A DNA stretch of 64,000 nt, taken from NCBI RefSeq assembly GCF_964204645.1, contig NC_134030.1, positions 10,414,278 through 10,478,277 of the forward strand, in the 5' to 3' direction. Origin of the DNA: Tubulanus polymorphus (lineage: Eukaryota; Nemertea; Palaeonemertea; Tubulaniformes; Tubulanidae). Of this stretch, positions 24,209 through 39,200 are shown one piece after another. The notes beneath the pieces are model-generated. The model was not told where the DNA came from. It worked only from the letters and a program-made list of their open reading frames with translations, and did not search any database. Position numbers and translations under genes: made by a program. Position 1 is the first letter of the stretch. Each line of letters opens with the position of its first letter.

Positions 24209-27200
24209 ATGGCGGAGAGCAAGGGAGGTATCTTCGCGAAGACCTTACAAAAACAGTTCGTCCGAACGAAACACAAGGTAATCGTCTTAAGGATTAACTT
24301 TAGATGCATCTTTACACCATGCACCTAGTGATCGGTGATATTTTATGTACGTGTCTTTCTTATAAATACTTCAAAATCTCGCTTAAACGTTCATTTCGGA
24401 GGGCTGGTCTTTATTTACTTCCGGGTTTGTGTCATTCAATGAAATTTTATTGACTAGAATTTCGACTTGTATTCTTTGTCAGGCACGGATAATTTTAAAG
24501 TAGAAGAGTTAAGTTGTCAACTGTTAACTCTTTGCATGCAAATTATGTCTGAACTGTATCCTGTTGTTTGTGTAATCATTGACCGTCCTAATTGGCATTT
24601 CAAGATATGCTTGAAAGGGGTCTGCACTGGATTACCCATTTGCCCTCTCAATTTCAGTAAGCGAGCGTGCTCTTGTGTTGAATTTCTAAACTTTCCATCC
24701 ATTGTTGCCATCTCAATTTCTAGTTGTTTTGGTGTATTGTGTCTTTGCTGAAACTCATCCAGTTGTCTGTGGTAACTGTATTCATAGCTCTGGCTGTATA
24801 TAAGGTTCGACAAATAAAGTTGTTGCTTGTTCAATGTTTTCCCTTGTGGAGGAATTTGATTTCTTCTCCGCTCGTTTATAATCAAAAAGACCTGAGTGAT
24901 GGGTAACCTTTTCGTCAGAGTTGTTCGTGATATAAAGAAAATCGCCATTTTGATGCGAAGTACAGTCAAACCTGCTTAATCTGGATCAGTTTAATTCGGA
25001 TTTTGATCTATGCTTCATTAGCCTTTCTTTTTCATCTACTCATAGTCTGATTTTATTTTGAAAAAAATTGAAGGGCAAAGGAAAAAATATGAAATTGAGA
25101 AATGTATTTTCGATTAATCCAGGAATTAATGCCAGTGCCAGTGGTAAAAATGCTAGAATAAAAAATCATACCATGGATAATGCCATAGGTAAAAATGCCA
25201 GCAGGAAATAGATGATTTTGCAAACATGGACTTTATGAACATTGGACATGATATTCTCATTTACACTAGATTTTGAATATTGAATGTGAAGTATAACATA
25301 TTTCTAGGTAATTGAAATTGAGAAGTGAATCTGTGATTTGTAAAAAAAAAGTAAAAACCTAGGCAATTAGAACATGAGAATATATAAACATAGTACATGG
25401 TCTTATTTATTCTAGATGACATCTAGATTATCTACATTATTGGAAATTAGAAAATGAATGCACAGTTTAGATATAACATATTTTTAGATCAATGAATTTC
25501 CTGTTGTAATTCATAAAGATTAAATGATTCAATGAATAGTTTATCAGAAGATTTTTATTAGCTAGTTCGTTGCAATCTATCATGTCCAATCAACGATGAA
25601 ATGAATAGTTCATTATTATGGTTTGGAATACCAGTTTTTTTTAAATGATGAATCGAATCAAAAGTTTCGTCGAAAGCATTAGATTAAAATCGTGGATTTG
25701 CTGTTATTATTTTGAATACGAATAAACAGATACAGTGCATATTTCCCTCTGGCATTTTTACTGTAAACCCTTTTCTATTACTGGTGTTTTTAAAATGGAA
25801 AGGGATCCAGAGGAAAATAGAAATTAGTTTATTCAAATATTTCCCGCGTAGAATATCTGAAGGACTGCAAAAACATTAAAACGGGGACGAAATTTGTGTT
25901 GAATTGAATTCAACCGAGGAAGACGCAAGACTTCGTGCGAATCGTGAGATCAGAAATTAAGACAGAAATTATTATCAACAGCAACAAAATCTGGGTTTTT
26001 TTTTTGTTATACTAAACTATCATAAAAACATGACGGGAGGGGTAAAGTTGAATTCATAGCCCTATGTCGATGTTTATGGCAGAATCCCAGGCGGCGATCA
26101 AGTAATTAGAAAAAAATCCTAAATATGAAGTACCATGTTTAATCTAGATTTATCAAAAATTCAAATTCAAAATGACTTTATTGATCCTTAATGTGACAGA
26201 ACATTATTGGTGAATGTCATGGATTTCATCATTCCTGGATGTGCTCTCAATTAAGCGGGTTTGACTGTAGTTGTGTTGTTAACTTTCCATTTTATATTTT
26301 TACCGTATTCTTAATCGTTAAGTTTATGTTGATATTCTCGACTGTCTCAATCAGGTTTCAGGGTTTGACCTAAGGAATAAACGCCACTTGCCCGTATGAC
26401 AAGCATATCGGAAATTTCGCTTGTCCCCTCAGTAATCGGTTTGCCCTTATACATCGGCAGTCAAAATTGGTGGCACAATCATCTGTTGTATTGGGTGGGA
26501 AAAGAGCTTTGAGAAATAGGCCTTTTGCACTAGCCCAGTGGACGAGTGATGATGATAACCTACTAATTGCCCTAATGAGAATATGCTTGTCGCGGGCAAT
26601 CGGACAAGTGCTTAGATCGGACCCTGTGTTATCAGTTGGACTTCACTTGAAAAAAGTATGAAATTCATGTAGTTTTGTTTCATTTACTCTAACTTTATTT
26701 GGGCATTTTTATGCTGCGGAACTCAACGGGACTGCAGGGTTCCGGATAAACAGTAATATTTAGAAATATCCGATGAATTTCTGGATGTTACAACAACAAA
26801 AAACTATTTACTTGATGCATCACTCAGTGATTCATTCGGTTGTCGATTGTTATTTTGCCCTAAAAAATCAAGTTTCAAATTCGAAATTGTGTCTTGTATT
26901 ACAATTACGTTGATGTTATAAGGTCTTGGTCACTGTGCCACTCGAAAAGCAAATGATGCACTTTATGGGGAACAGAGTTTTGTGGACAGGGGCCTATACA
27001 GAATATAATTTACAAAATTTATCTACAATATTTTCTTTGTCTTTAATAGCCTGTGCGTATTAATTATTATATGTGCTAAGCCAAGCAGGTTTATAGGCTT
27101 ACTGGTTTTAACATTACTCAAAACAGGTCTATATGAAATGGTCATTCATTCAGAATTCCAGATCTTGACGTCGAAAAATATGTCTTGGAAAATTGTTTGC

Positions 27201-30200
27201 ACATGATCTGTCATATCGTTGGCGGTTCCTGATGATTTCTCAAGTACCGGTACATTTCACTACATTAAACCATTGATTAAACACTACATCCTTGTTGTAT
27301 TGATGAAAATGTTGAGATGCCCACAATGATAACAAAAATTAAATGATATAAAGTTCTAGTAGGCTAGTTTATTTAACGTTTCGACTATACATATAGTCGT
27401 CTTCAATGGAATATTTCGAACTTTAGTATCTATTTTTTTCATTATCATTGTGGGATTAACCATTGGTGAAACACTATATTCCGTGTGGTAACGATGTGTT
27501 GCAGAGAATCCCACACTAATAAAACGAGAAAGATGAAGTCCGAAAAGTTTCCTTAAACCTAATAGTTTAATATGTAATAGATGAAATCTAAGTGACGGAC
27601 GCTTCGTCACAGCTTGATTCAATTTTTCATAGTAAGAAATGATAGCGATTGGGGAAAACAACCTCTAGTACGGGGTAACGAAGTCGAAAACACTCAAAAT
27701 ATTGTCAGTGACAAGGAGCACACTTAAATGCTGTTAATGAAACTGGAAAGAGAATCAACTCCAATATTCCATATTGAAATTGTACTGTAGTTGAACCCAA
27801 AGCAATGAATTAATGAAGAAATTAAATCAACTTAGTCAAAACTTGGAAAATTTAAAATTAATGCTCGAGTTAAGGGGTGGGAAGAAAGAAGATGAAACTG
27901 TAACTCTGTAACTGTAAGTTTTGATTCATTTCTGAAATTTGGGCTTGATATATTATAAGCCCAAATTTCAGAAATGAATCAAACCTCATAATTCTTTAAT
28001 CTTATATTATAAGATCAAATGAAATTTAATATTTTAATTTTTGCGAGAAAAAAATTTCTCATAAATCAGGTCTCGGTACCACTGTCTGCTAAAAAGATTA
28101 TTCTTTCGATTTGGATAAAGTGTCATTTTTTAATGGTTTAAAACTCTTTGTGAAACCATAATGTAACCAATGACATTTCGGTGGGAACTGAGAGGGGTTT
28201 TTGCAATATTGAAGAATTTTGACCTGGTAGTTAATTTAGAAATTAGCTCCATTTGGAAATAAAAGGAAGATGAGAGAAGATTACAACGTATTTCTTAATT
28301 ACCTTCAAAAAGAAAAAAAATCGAATACGCGTTGAAACGCACAAATCGGAAAATTATTTTCTGCTAGAAAAAACTCGAATTAGCAGGAAATGCGAATGTC
28401 AGTACAATAATTGATTTCTCTTGCGAAAAATATACATTTCTTTCTAATCCGCCTGGAATACGGTTCAAAATAAGCAGTGCACGCAGCCAGCGGTTCCGAA
28501 TTCCTTATTTGGTGAAGAAGGGGCGGAGACTAATGTTTTTGCCGACCGCGATGTTGCTGCTGCTCGAGAGCGAGACTACGCCGTGCCGATCCGCCGCCGC
28601 GCTGGCCGAGAAATTTTACGACTCTAACGCGACTCTCACCGCAGTTCTTAGGGTCGTTACTTTTGATTAAAAAAGTGTATTTCAGTGCTGCCGCTGAGAA
28701 TGACAGCTGCGCGCGCGAGAGCGTAATTCTCCGGGATTCGAACCGCGTGGCACCGGGCCGCGGCCGCGTTTTGTTATTATGAATTCGCCCCTGTTGCTAA
28801 GGGAATTTCAGCTATTTTCAACTGGATCGATCAACGCGGTTCATTGTTAAACTATTCATCAACCCAATCTTGTTCGAAATTTCATGAAATAAATACATTC
28901 TGAAATAACCCGATCCATAAGTTACCGTATTTTAGTTAGTGGAATGCCGGATTTTAGCGTGACGTAATTCTACTTCCGATTTCCCCATGAACTTCAAACC
29001 GGACGTCAAGTGACGTCATTTTTTTCTGACTTTGTCAGCTAGTCAGAATCGGTTAAGAAGACACTTCGTAGTACCCACATATACGCGTTTACCAAAGGGA
29101 CGTCCTCCGGGCGCCTTAGGCGCCCGGCGTCTGTCTATTAATTCGATGTTTTCACTACAGTCAATCCCCAATATACTGCCCTCCCACATAATGCCAAGTT
29201 TTCTCGATGTACATCTCTATACAAATACATTGTAAAACACCCCCGATATAATGCCGTACTCTCTATACCGCCAAAATTGTTCTGTACCCATGTGGGTGGT
29301 ATATCGGGGTTGGCTGTATATCCTAATTTCTGTACATGACTATTAAGACGACTGAACTATGACTATTAGGTTATAGTCGAAACGTCGAATCGATAAGTTA
29401 TTAGCTTTAAGGAAACTTATCGAACTTTATCCGTCTCGTTTTGTCAGTGTAGGATTCTCTTTACATTTCACTACAGTATAATAGGGACTCGGCAAACAAT
29501 CTGATGACTTCATCGCTGTACAATGACTACAAGGTTTTCATTTCATTGTCGGTTACCACGTTATTACTTGATCATGCTTTTATCTAATCGAGGCAGCATT
29601 TCCTACTCGGGTCATGAATTAGAATGTAGAATTTCCTATCGCGTTCAGTTTTGAAGCCTGCAGCTTTCTATAATAGGTGTTGAGGTCGACCCTTTTTCGA
29701 TTTCCAGTCGACGAGGATGATGATTTGGTTTTTGTTTTTCAGGTACTGCAAAATCTTGGAAAAGCTGAGAAAACGAAAGACGACCATTTTGACATATATA
29801 CCAACAATTTTCACCATCAACAGGTAAGCTGAAACTGTTACAGGGCGGTCACTTACCTGGATATCGGGGAAAGGTCGGGGAACTTTTTTTCTTTACAAAA
29901 GTGGGAGAATTTTGTAAAAGCCTGGCACGGACGTGTAACTTTTTCAAGCAATCAAGCGTGATGGTCAAAATTGCTCGTTGTCGAACAAAAAATTGCTCGC
30001 CTGTAGAAACAGGAGACTGAAATAGCTTGTTGAATGGATTTGTTCCTGGCCGATATCAGCCCGATCGCCCAATACCAAATCTAGGTTTCTTTCATTGACT
30101 TGTCGGGGGATCTGAGGACTTCTCTCTAAGCTATGGCAACAATAAATCTATAAATGTGTTTATAAAAATGTATCGAAATAGATTGGGGCCAGAAAAAAAG

Positions 30201-33200
30201 GCACTCAGAACATTTTAGGGGGGAGGGTGCAATAAGTGGTCAGAGCCGCTTGAATTTTCCAATTGCAGCATGGCGCAACTGAAAATTGTCGGTCTGCTAG
30301 GGTTAGGGAGGGCATATAGATAGAGGTAACTGCAGGAAGGGTTGTTGACATTCGGCTGGCGGCGGGCATTCAGCTGAATCCGGGGACGTGATTGAATTAA
30401 GCGATATTTATTGGCACGGACTAATCTTCGTATCTGTTAATACGAAATGTGTTACAATCGAATTTAACAACCGTCCTTGTTCTATATCATCGCGTCATCT
30501 ATATTTGTGTTAATGGCCAACTGTGCACATTCCATTGCCAGATACCGATTTCAGTTGCCTCTCTCCCTCCCCCCTCTCTCTCTGTCATTCTTGTTTGTGT
30601 GTCTGCGCTTCAAGTGGACGAATAAATCGATGAAACGAAACCAATAAAATCCACTCGGTTGACTTTTTATCCGCCACGTGTGCCAATTATAATCGTTCAA
30701 TTCCTATTGATAGCGGAACAATTTTTTTCCTTCGAGGGTCAAATACCGAAATTATATACGGACGTATGTGACTTATATGTACACGAGTGTGCGGATGTTT
30801 TCATTAACGAATGTTATTCGCATTTTTAGGATGCGCGCACTGTAAGAATCAGGGGCGCCGCACTTTGCGTTTTGTTTAACGATCAATTTTTTTCTATCGA
30901 CTTTGAGTAAAAGTTGGCGGCTCATACTTAAGTCGAAGTTAAGGGTTTACGGAGACGTTCCATTAAAGGTATTAGAAATAGAAATTTTTGTCGGCCGCTC
31001 TTAACTTATGCAGTGGTCAATGACAATGCGGTATTCCTCCAGTCAGGAGCCAATCAGTGATCCGTGCCAATTCGGCCCGGGCCTAATCATATTCTCTGTC
31101 TGATCGCGGCTTATGTTGTTAATCAATAAGCTGGGAATGAAAGCAGAGCTGCCAACTGTTCCTGATTTTCAGTATTTGTTACTATTTTGTAATGAGAAAT
31201 GCTGATTTGATTTGTTTGATGCACATACAGAAATATGAAAGGTGTTACTGAGGGTATCACTGCTGATGACCGATTAATTTGAACATTTCTTTCATATTTC
31301 GATGAAATATAACTGAAAAAATTCGATTTGTTACTGATAGCGCTTGATAGAGGATGGCGGCCCAGTGAAAGGGTTGATAGTGATAATAATTTATTCTCAT
31401 TCAACTAATTTACAAAATAAGGGTATTTTCACGATTCGGAATAGGAGATGTTAAACGAGGTTTTGAACACTGCTGCAACGTAGTAGGTGACTTAATAGGT
31501 CATAGAAAATAGTCTCAGTCGCTTACAAACACGCATACGGTTTTCCAGCGTAACAACAATGCCCAGTTGTAACGCCATTGATATTGCTGGTTGCATAAAC
31601 ATTTGATTTAGGTGAATGAAACCAATTTAGCGCGTGTATAAATTAGCTTTTGGAATGCGAGCGCGCGTTTAAGGCTGTATAATTCGTTAATCGGTGACTA
31701 GCAGCGGGAATCGACGAGCGGTCCGGTCTAATATATTATTAAGATAAAGTTTATCCGACGCGCTAGTTATACTGATGAGGCATTCGATTGAATATTGTAC
31801 GTCATTGAATACGTAACCTGTCTCAATTAACCAAGAATTTTGATTCAATTTCTTCGTTGTTTTAGATTTAGCCTACTGGGGCTTTTCTGTGAACGACGTC
31901 CATATTGTTGTCAACTTATGGCTTGTTTCAATTACTTGGAGTACGGATTTTTTCCAAGAAATAAATGGGAGGGCTATGGGAAAAATTGTTGTTAAAACTA
32001 AAAAGTTTTTTACAATCAGCGTTTCAATGAAAATCTGTTTATCATTGAGTATTTTTCACATAAAACCTCTGAAGGACTGCAGAAGAAAATAAAAAAAGAG
32101 TGAAAAGTGTCAATTTTACTACTTTTCGTCGACAAATGCAGAATAACTTTCTGGACTAGATCCAATCACTACGCAAAGTAACCGATTTACTGCATTTGAT
32201 ATGTTTTCAGACATTAAACATCTTTAGGTTTGCCCTGCAATACATGTAATGCTGCTCATCATGGCAAAAGTAAATGCAATGTCTCTAATCTTCTATAGGC
32301 CTATATAATTTTGCCTCCCAGGAGAATTTTGGAAAAATGAACATAGACACAGACAGTTTTTCAATTGCCATTCGAGGGGGTATCATATTGTTTGTAAATA
32401 TATGAAATATTCAGAGTCCATCATATTGATTGTAAATATATGAAATGTTCAGAGTCTACTGTTCATGAGAGAAATCCCACAATAACGAAGCCTAGATTGA
32501 AAAATTGAAATTATATATGAGGAGCGACGTTTCGGCTAACAACTGTTAGCCATCATCAGGCATACTGATCGCTCCTCAAATATAATCATTCTGATATAGA
32601 ATTTTTCAATCTTGGCTTCGCTTTTGTGGGATTTCTCTCGTCATCATCATACACAGATATTGTGTATCTTCTCATCTAGTCTACTGTTCATGTTTTGCTA
32701 CCTCCCGGTACAAGTTGACTGATGTACCTTTTTGTTTGTTTTATGTTTATTGCTAATGAAAATCTTGAATTTCTACTGGACCCTAAGCTGATATGAATTG
32801 CACCCTCATAGAACATATAACAACGATAATCAGTTGCAAAATTCTAGCTCATGACAAGTTCTATGATTGCGGTGAGTTTCAAGCTAACTGATTGCACCGA
32901 GGGATGTTGAATATTGAAATGATCAGATTGACAGGCATTTCGCCAAGTTGGCATGGCGTCCCTGGACCCCTAGATTTTTGTGGTTTTGACCTTTTAATCA
33001 TCAATCATCATCAATTTTAATCGACATACAGCGAATTCCAACTCTTCCGAGTTGCCGAGTCAACTTAGTCAACCGAGTCACCACCCTAAATGGCCCAGGT
33101 TCCTAACCACTCCTTAAAAACTTCTAAACGGAAAATGCGTTTTGCTTGAAACTCCATGAGCAAAACGTCAGATACTCCTTTAAAACTCCGTCATTTTGAA

Positions 33201-36200
33201 GAAAAAGGCAATTAACGATTTTCTAAGTTTTATGCCTAATTTGGTACGGGTGGAACCGTTTAGGCAGTTACTGGATTAGAAACCGCGTGTAGTAATGTAA
33301 AAGATGAATATTTGCTTACAAAACCACCGAATTAATGGTTTACCGAGATCAAAAGTACTGATTAATGAGGAGCCTACGGAAATTGGCATGAAAATGATGC
33401 AGACGCTTCCTTGAAATATATGAAATTTTCTCCTTGGTAAACTCCTTTAAAACTCCTTATATCCAGGAATGACTGACCTGTAGGGATTCTGTGGCAATAG
33501 CTGTTCTAGGGGATGAATGTACAGGGGAACATGAAATTGATTGATACCCTATAACTCGGTAGATTAACGATTTATCATTGGTTGTATTTTCAGAGTCAGG
33601 CGACTAGATTAACGAAGGAATTAAAGAACTATATACAATGTGTAAAAGGTTTGTGTGTTTTATTGATAATTGATGTTGCAGATTGTATTATAAGGCAGTT
33701 GTTGAACGAAATTGCAGGAAAAAGAAGCAAATTTTTCACCCCAAATAGGCTAGAAGCTGGGAAATTGCTCGTCCTTGGTCTAATTTCCAAATTTTTCTGG
33801 CGAAAACTGAAGCTCCAAACATTTCCACCTTAACAAAAAATTACACTTGCATGAAAATCAAAGCCTAAAAGACACGGCTGGCTTCAGGCCTGTGTTACCA
33901 CCTAGACTACTAGTAGGATCGATAATTCTGAATTTGGTTTTTGTTTTTCCATAGCTGTCTCCATCGCAAGTAAAAGTTTATCAGAAGTTATCGAGGAAGT
34001 CTACGAACCGGACTGGACGGAGCATGCCGAGGTGCGAGAACTCGTTGAAGTAAGTACTGCTGAGGGAAATCCAGATATCCAGATATGGCATGCATACATA
34101 CTCAGGGATTTACAGAACCCTTGCGCTGCATATAATGAGCTGGGCTTGTCACAAAATTAATACATTTTTGATTCGATGTGCCCAAAACATTTGTGTGATG
34201 CCGCTGAGGATTCGAATTTGAAAGAAATGATGCCGACATCTTTAAGTCTTTTACTTGAAGTTGGCGATGACACTTGATTTCAAAAACAGGACCTGGTATA
34301 GATTCATATGCAGATTATTCCAAATGCCATTACTGGGTAATCAATTATTTGATGTATGATTTTGATGAACATGTTCACTGCCAGGACAAGTTATCGTGTT
34401 GTACAGACAACATTACCATTAATTCCAGCTTCCTGAGATCGGGCAGTGGCCAAAGCGCAACTAAAAGTCATCTTGCAGCTGGACCAGATAAGATATGATT
34501 ATTGGAGCTGCCCAGTATATTTCAAAAATGAAAATTTTGCGTATTGTAACAATTGGGCATTGGCAAAGGAGAGCGCAGTAGAAGATTTGCGATTGGCAGC
34601 AAACGTGTCAATGGTTCAAATCTAATGAAAAATCCTTTTCGCTTTTCTGATGTGCTGTCTGATGTTTTTTCGTTCATTACGCATTTCAGTCTCAGGACTT
34701 ACTGTGGGCAGATTACGTCAATAAGTTGACGGAGCAGGTACTCGGTCCGTTGTCAGTATACATGGCGCAGTTTCCCGATATGAAAACGAAGATCGCGAAA
34801 CGCAGTCGCAAACTGGTCGACTACGACAATTCCAAACACCACCTCGAACACGTTAAAAGCGCCAAGAAGAAAGACGACGCTAAGATAAGTAAGGTTGGTT
34901 GAGGAAGAGTTTAGCGAGTAACGAATTAGCTTAGAACCCGACCCTAGCTCCCTCAACGACGCGTACCCCTGACGCTGTACCGCCAGCTGAAAATCTATAT
35001 GGTTCATACCCTGAAAAAAATCGTCTCAAAATAACACCGCCGACAATTTTGTTTCATACGGCCAACGCTACCAGGCTGGGGGTGGATCCAGGGGGTGTGC
35101 GACTCCCTTTTTCCAGCTGAGGGACCTTGGTATTTTCTCCCCAAAAAAAGAAAATGTTGAAATCAAGAGCATATTTCATTCCTAATTTCAATCGGGAATC
35201 AAAATTTTCTGGGGTAGGACCCCTCTGACCGCCTGCTTACCTTATGGCGCTTTTGTGTAAGTAATGACCCGATATTCCATGTGCGCCCCCTTTTCTCAAA
35301 AGCTACGTAGATCCGCCCCTGTAAGCCGCCCACTGTTTTCCGATTCATTATCGTCGGAATTCTAACCACCATTGAAAACGTGTTTCTGAATGTGCTGATT
35401 TGAATGTTTTATTCCCCTGTAGGCTGCTGATGAATTGAAAGATTCGAAAGACATATTCGAACAATTGAATGACGAGTTACATCAAGAATTGCCATCTTTG
35501 TACGATAGCAGAGTGCAAGTGTATTCCTCGACGTTACTACAGCTTTACAGCAGCGGAGCTACTTTTAACTCGGAAATCGGAAAGGTGTGTATTCGCCCGT
35601 TTTAAAGCATTGTGATCGATGTCGATTTATTATCATGTCAATATATTTATGATGAATTGATACATTGTATACAATAGACATTATGAAACAATAGACTCTG
35701 CTCATCGACTAAACTTGGATAACCGTTTAACTCATATGTTTCTTGATATATTTCCTTGAAATAATATACAAAAACCAGTATAACATCTACATATCTCAAA
35801 TATCACTCAAATTTTCAGTCTGACTTGAGTGGAGTGTACTATTGTACTATACCTAGCCTGTCTTAACCCCTCAACAGTTTTGAATGAGAATTAGTTCATC
35901 TTCAGTGAAATTTCAAGTCGGTTGTTAGGCTTCTGAATCTGAAAAATTATCAGAGTCATTGAATAGATATATGATTCGCTTTCTCACTGAGTTTGTGGTA
36001 TAGATTACATTAAGAATTGATTTACTAATGAGAAAAGTTGACACAAATTTGACTGAAATGTAGAAGAAATTGAAGGGCGGTCACCCGCAGTGAGCAAGCG
36101 ATCCTGGTGGATCATCGCGTAATCCTCGCTTGTCACTGTTAGCGTTGCCGGTATCCCATTGAATTCTGGCCACTTCGACCTTGTCAGTTAAACAGATTTA

Positions 36201-39200
36201 AACGGATTTTACCGTAAATCTATCATCTACTATATTTACCAACAGGTGGAGCTACAATTATCGGATACAATGCAGGAACTGGAGCGCGAGTTCAACGCCG
36301 GTGAATTTCGAACGTCGCCGAGTCACAGTCAGTTGAACGATTCCGAAAAGCGTTCGTCGATTGCCTCGTCGGAAGGAGGTTCGTCGCACACGCACAGCCC
36401 CGTACTTATTAAAGCGTCGCCGAAACACAACTCGATTATCAACGAGGAGACGAAAAAATCGGAAAATAAATCAGAAGGTTAGTTTGCAGAAGATCGGATG
36501 GATTCTAGGACGCCCCTCGCACAATTCCCCTTGTTTACTATTGGAGTTGATAAGTAATCATGAAATAATTGTGCATTTAGCAAAGCGTTTGCATAAACAA
36601 TCTGCGAAAGGATTTCCAAAGTACAGTGAACTATTAAGTAACAGTTTTTGTAATTTGCCTTCATGCTTATCTGTACTGTATCTGTCTTGCGGCATGCCTG
36701 GGATCTCTGTTCATAAGCCTATGGAAAATTGGGTCTATGCCCAGTGCAGGAAATAGACCCACAAAAACGAGACCGATTTGTCGATTATGGGTTTGCGCAG
36801 GCGTTTTCCGCAGGTGCACACTGTGAAACAAGAAACACCAAAATGAACCTACAGCGCCACTTGTCTTGTGATTGGAAAAGTATTAGTTTCATCACATGAT
36901 CCCCGCATGTTGTCCCTGATTGGTTATTGAATTATAGCATTTCTTGTGTAGCTATTCTGACCATAGCACACGGCAATCAAGCAAATGTCTCTTGATGAAA
37001 TCATATTGGTTTTGCCGAAAAGTATTTCGGTAAACCATGTTTGATGTTTCTTTGGAACGTGCACTGTTGTGAAAGAAGCCAGAAAAGAATTTCACCGGTC
37101 ACCCTTGTTTAATGTCTTGTGGCGTGCGCTAGGTTTTAAGCTAGCCCTCTTTTATCACTACCTATATGCGGGGCTTGACTGTATCTAGAATTATGTAATT
37201 CAGAAAGATATTTATCATTCTCTCTAGTATCATGTCAACAACTCGGCAGGGACTCGAAACTGATGGCATCGAGACTGCCATACGGCAGAAAACCCTACGC
37301 ATGCAGCTAAGATGATGTCATTGTTACCCAATCAAGAAATCCCGTTTCATTTTAGCCCGGGTTTTCCATTTAGAGTTTATCTGTGAAATTTGATCCGGCG
37401 ATTATACAACGAGCAATCTTTTGTTGCTGCACATTTACACGCGGTTAACCTGTGCCTGTACCTGCGCAATTGGTCCAGTGTGGCAGGGTTTCATACCATG
37501 TCATCGTGTTCGAATACCTGCCGATGTTGGAATTATTGCTGCTTACATAACTGTTTCGAAGCCTTCCTTCATTACTTAACTAGCCTTTACTCAATCGAAC
37601 TGCGTATGCTTCTTCTTGCGAACATGATTCAAAAGGTGTTTGACATTTTTCAAAACCATAGAGGCTGACGTGACACATATGACGTCATTATTTGTTTGAC
37701 CATCGTAAATATGATGACGCCAAATGTACAAAAAAAAAGCATGATAAAAATGGGGATTTAGAAACTTTGGGTATCTGTCATTCAAATGTCCACATGAGGC
37801 CGATGAATAAGATGACAACAGATATATCCCTGAAACAAATTAACCAGAACTCTCATTCCAGACCTCAATGGTCACCCATTCCAGACCTCTATGGTCAATC
37901 ATTGTTATTACACATAACGAATCGGGCAGCAGCACGAGCTAATGCTAAAAAAATCATGTATGAAACATTCTCTCCAGAACAAGCAATGAGATACAAGCAG
38001 ATACCAGGGGCCATTTGCTCAAAAGTCAGTTAAAGATAGTATCAAGAGAATCTCACAATAATGAAGAAAAATAAAGTCCGAAAATGTTTTGTCAACTTTT
38101 CGACTATATCCTTAGACCTACCGGTAATAGGCCTAGTTATCTTCAGTATTCCTGTAGATATTGAAGGTATTCCTGGAGTTGGCTACCATTTTCAGTACAG
38201 AATTACTTTCGCCACTTAAGAAGTCTCGTATTTCGCTACCATGCTGAATAAGCCCCGAATAAGCCTTTAATAATTCAACCGTGTGACCATTTAATATTGT
38301 TCTAAAATCAATGCCACGTAAGCCCATGAAAGGAGGATTGGAGTAAGTTATTGAAAAAAGTGATAATCGATAATGTTATTTTTTTGGAATTGTAGAAAAA
38401 GAAGATGTAGAAAATCATACGACGGAAGAAACGGCTGTCGAGGAGGAAAGCAGATACGAACCGATCGAGGTGACAAATTCTCCTGTGAAAAAAGTAAGCT
38501 AACGAACCTCAGCATGTTGCGGAGTGTGAACGCATCATCTCTACTTCAATATGTATAATTTATGGGTATAAATCCAGCAGCCAATACACTCGCAGTCAGT
38601 TTCACAGTTCTTCGATAAACAATTTAGTTGTTTTTCAATTAGATTTGAGCTTGGTTTTGATTGTGATCCAAAACTGAAAATTCATTGGAGAGATATAAGA
38701 TTCACTTTCTCCCTCGCTGAAAATTCATTTGCTAATGACAAAAATTGATTCAAATTCGATTGAAATACACAGTTGAACCTCGTTTACACGATTCTGTTCA
38801 AGACAAGACCTGTTTATTACGATGATTTCTAGCACGTCCTGGCTAAGATATTTATATCGATCAAGATTTGGATAATACGAAACCCGTTCTATACCATGAT
38901 TTCACTTTTGCCAACAAATTTCGTATTAACGAGATTCCGCTGTAGAAGAATTTGTAGCCCAGTTACCGGGGGCATAACTGCATAACTGCATAACTTAGTG
39001 CTAACTGTGGTTAGGCAGAAATCGCTGTTAGCTAACCGTTGTCTTCGTGCGGCCTCTTATTTTAAGTTGGTTAGCCTAACCATGGATAAGCCACTAACGA
39101 CGGTTAGGCTAACTTGGTTTTCCTGCGCCCACCCCTAGTGAATCATATCGCTCGCCACGGTAGTGTTGCCGGTGCCCCCATTTGACACTCGAGTTTGATT

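Noticed and set aside
36361-36756. 131-codon frame overlapping amphiphysin exon 7
   Set aside because: The first part is the wrong frame of exon 7 and the rest reads into intron without a splice site.
37390-38033. 92- and 113-codon frames in amphiphysin intron 7
   Set aside because: No domain, no splice partners in phase, and Cys/Leu or Lys/His-rich random-looking composition; the later part runs into MITE fragments.
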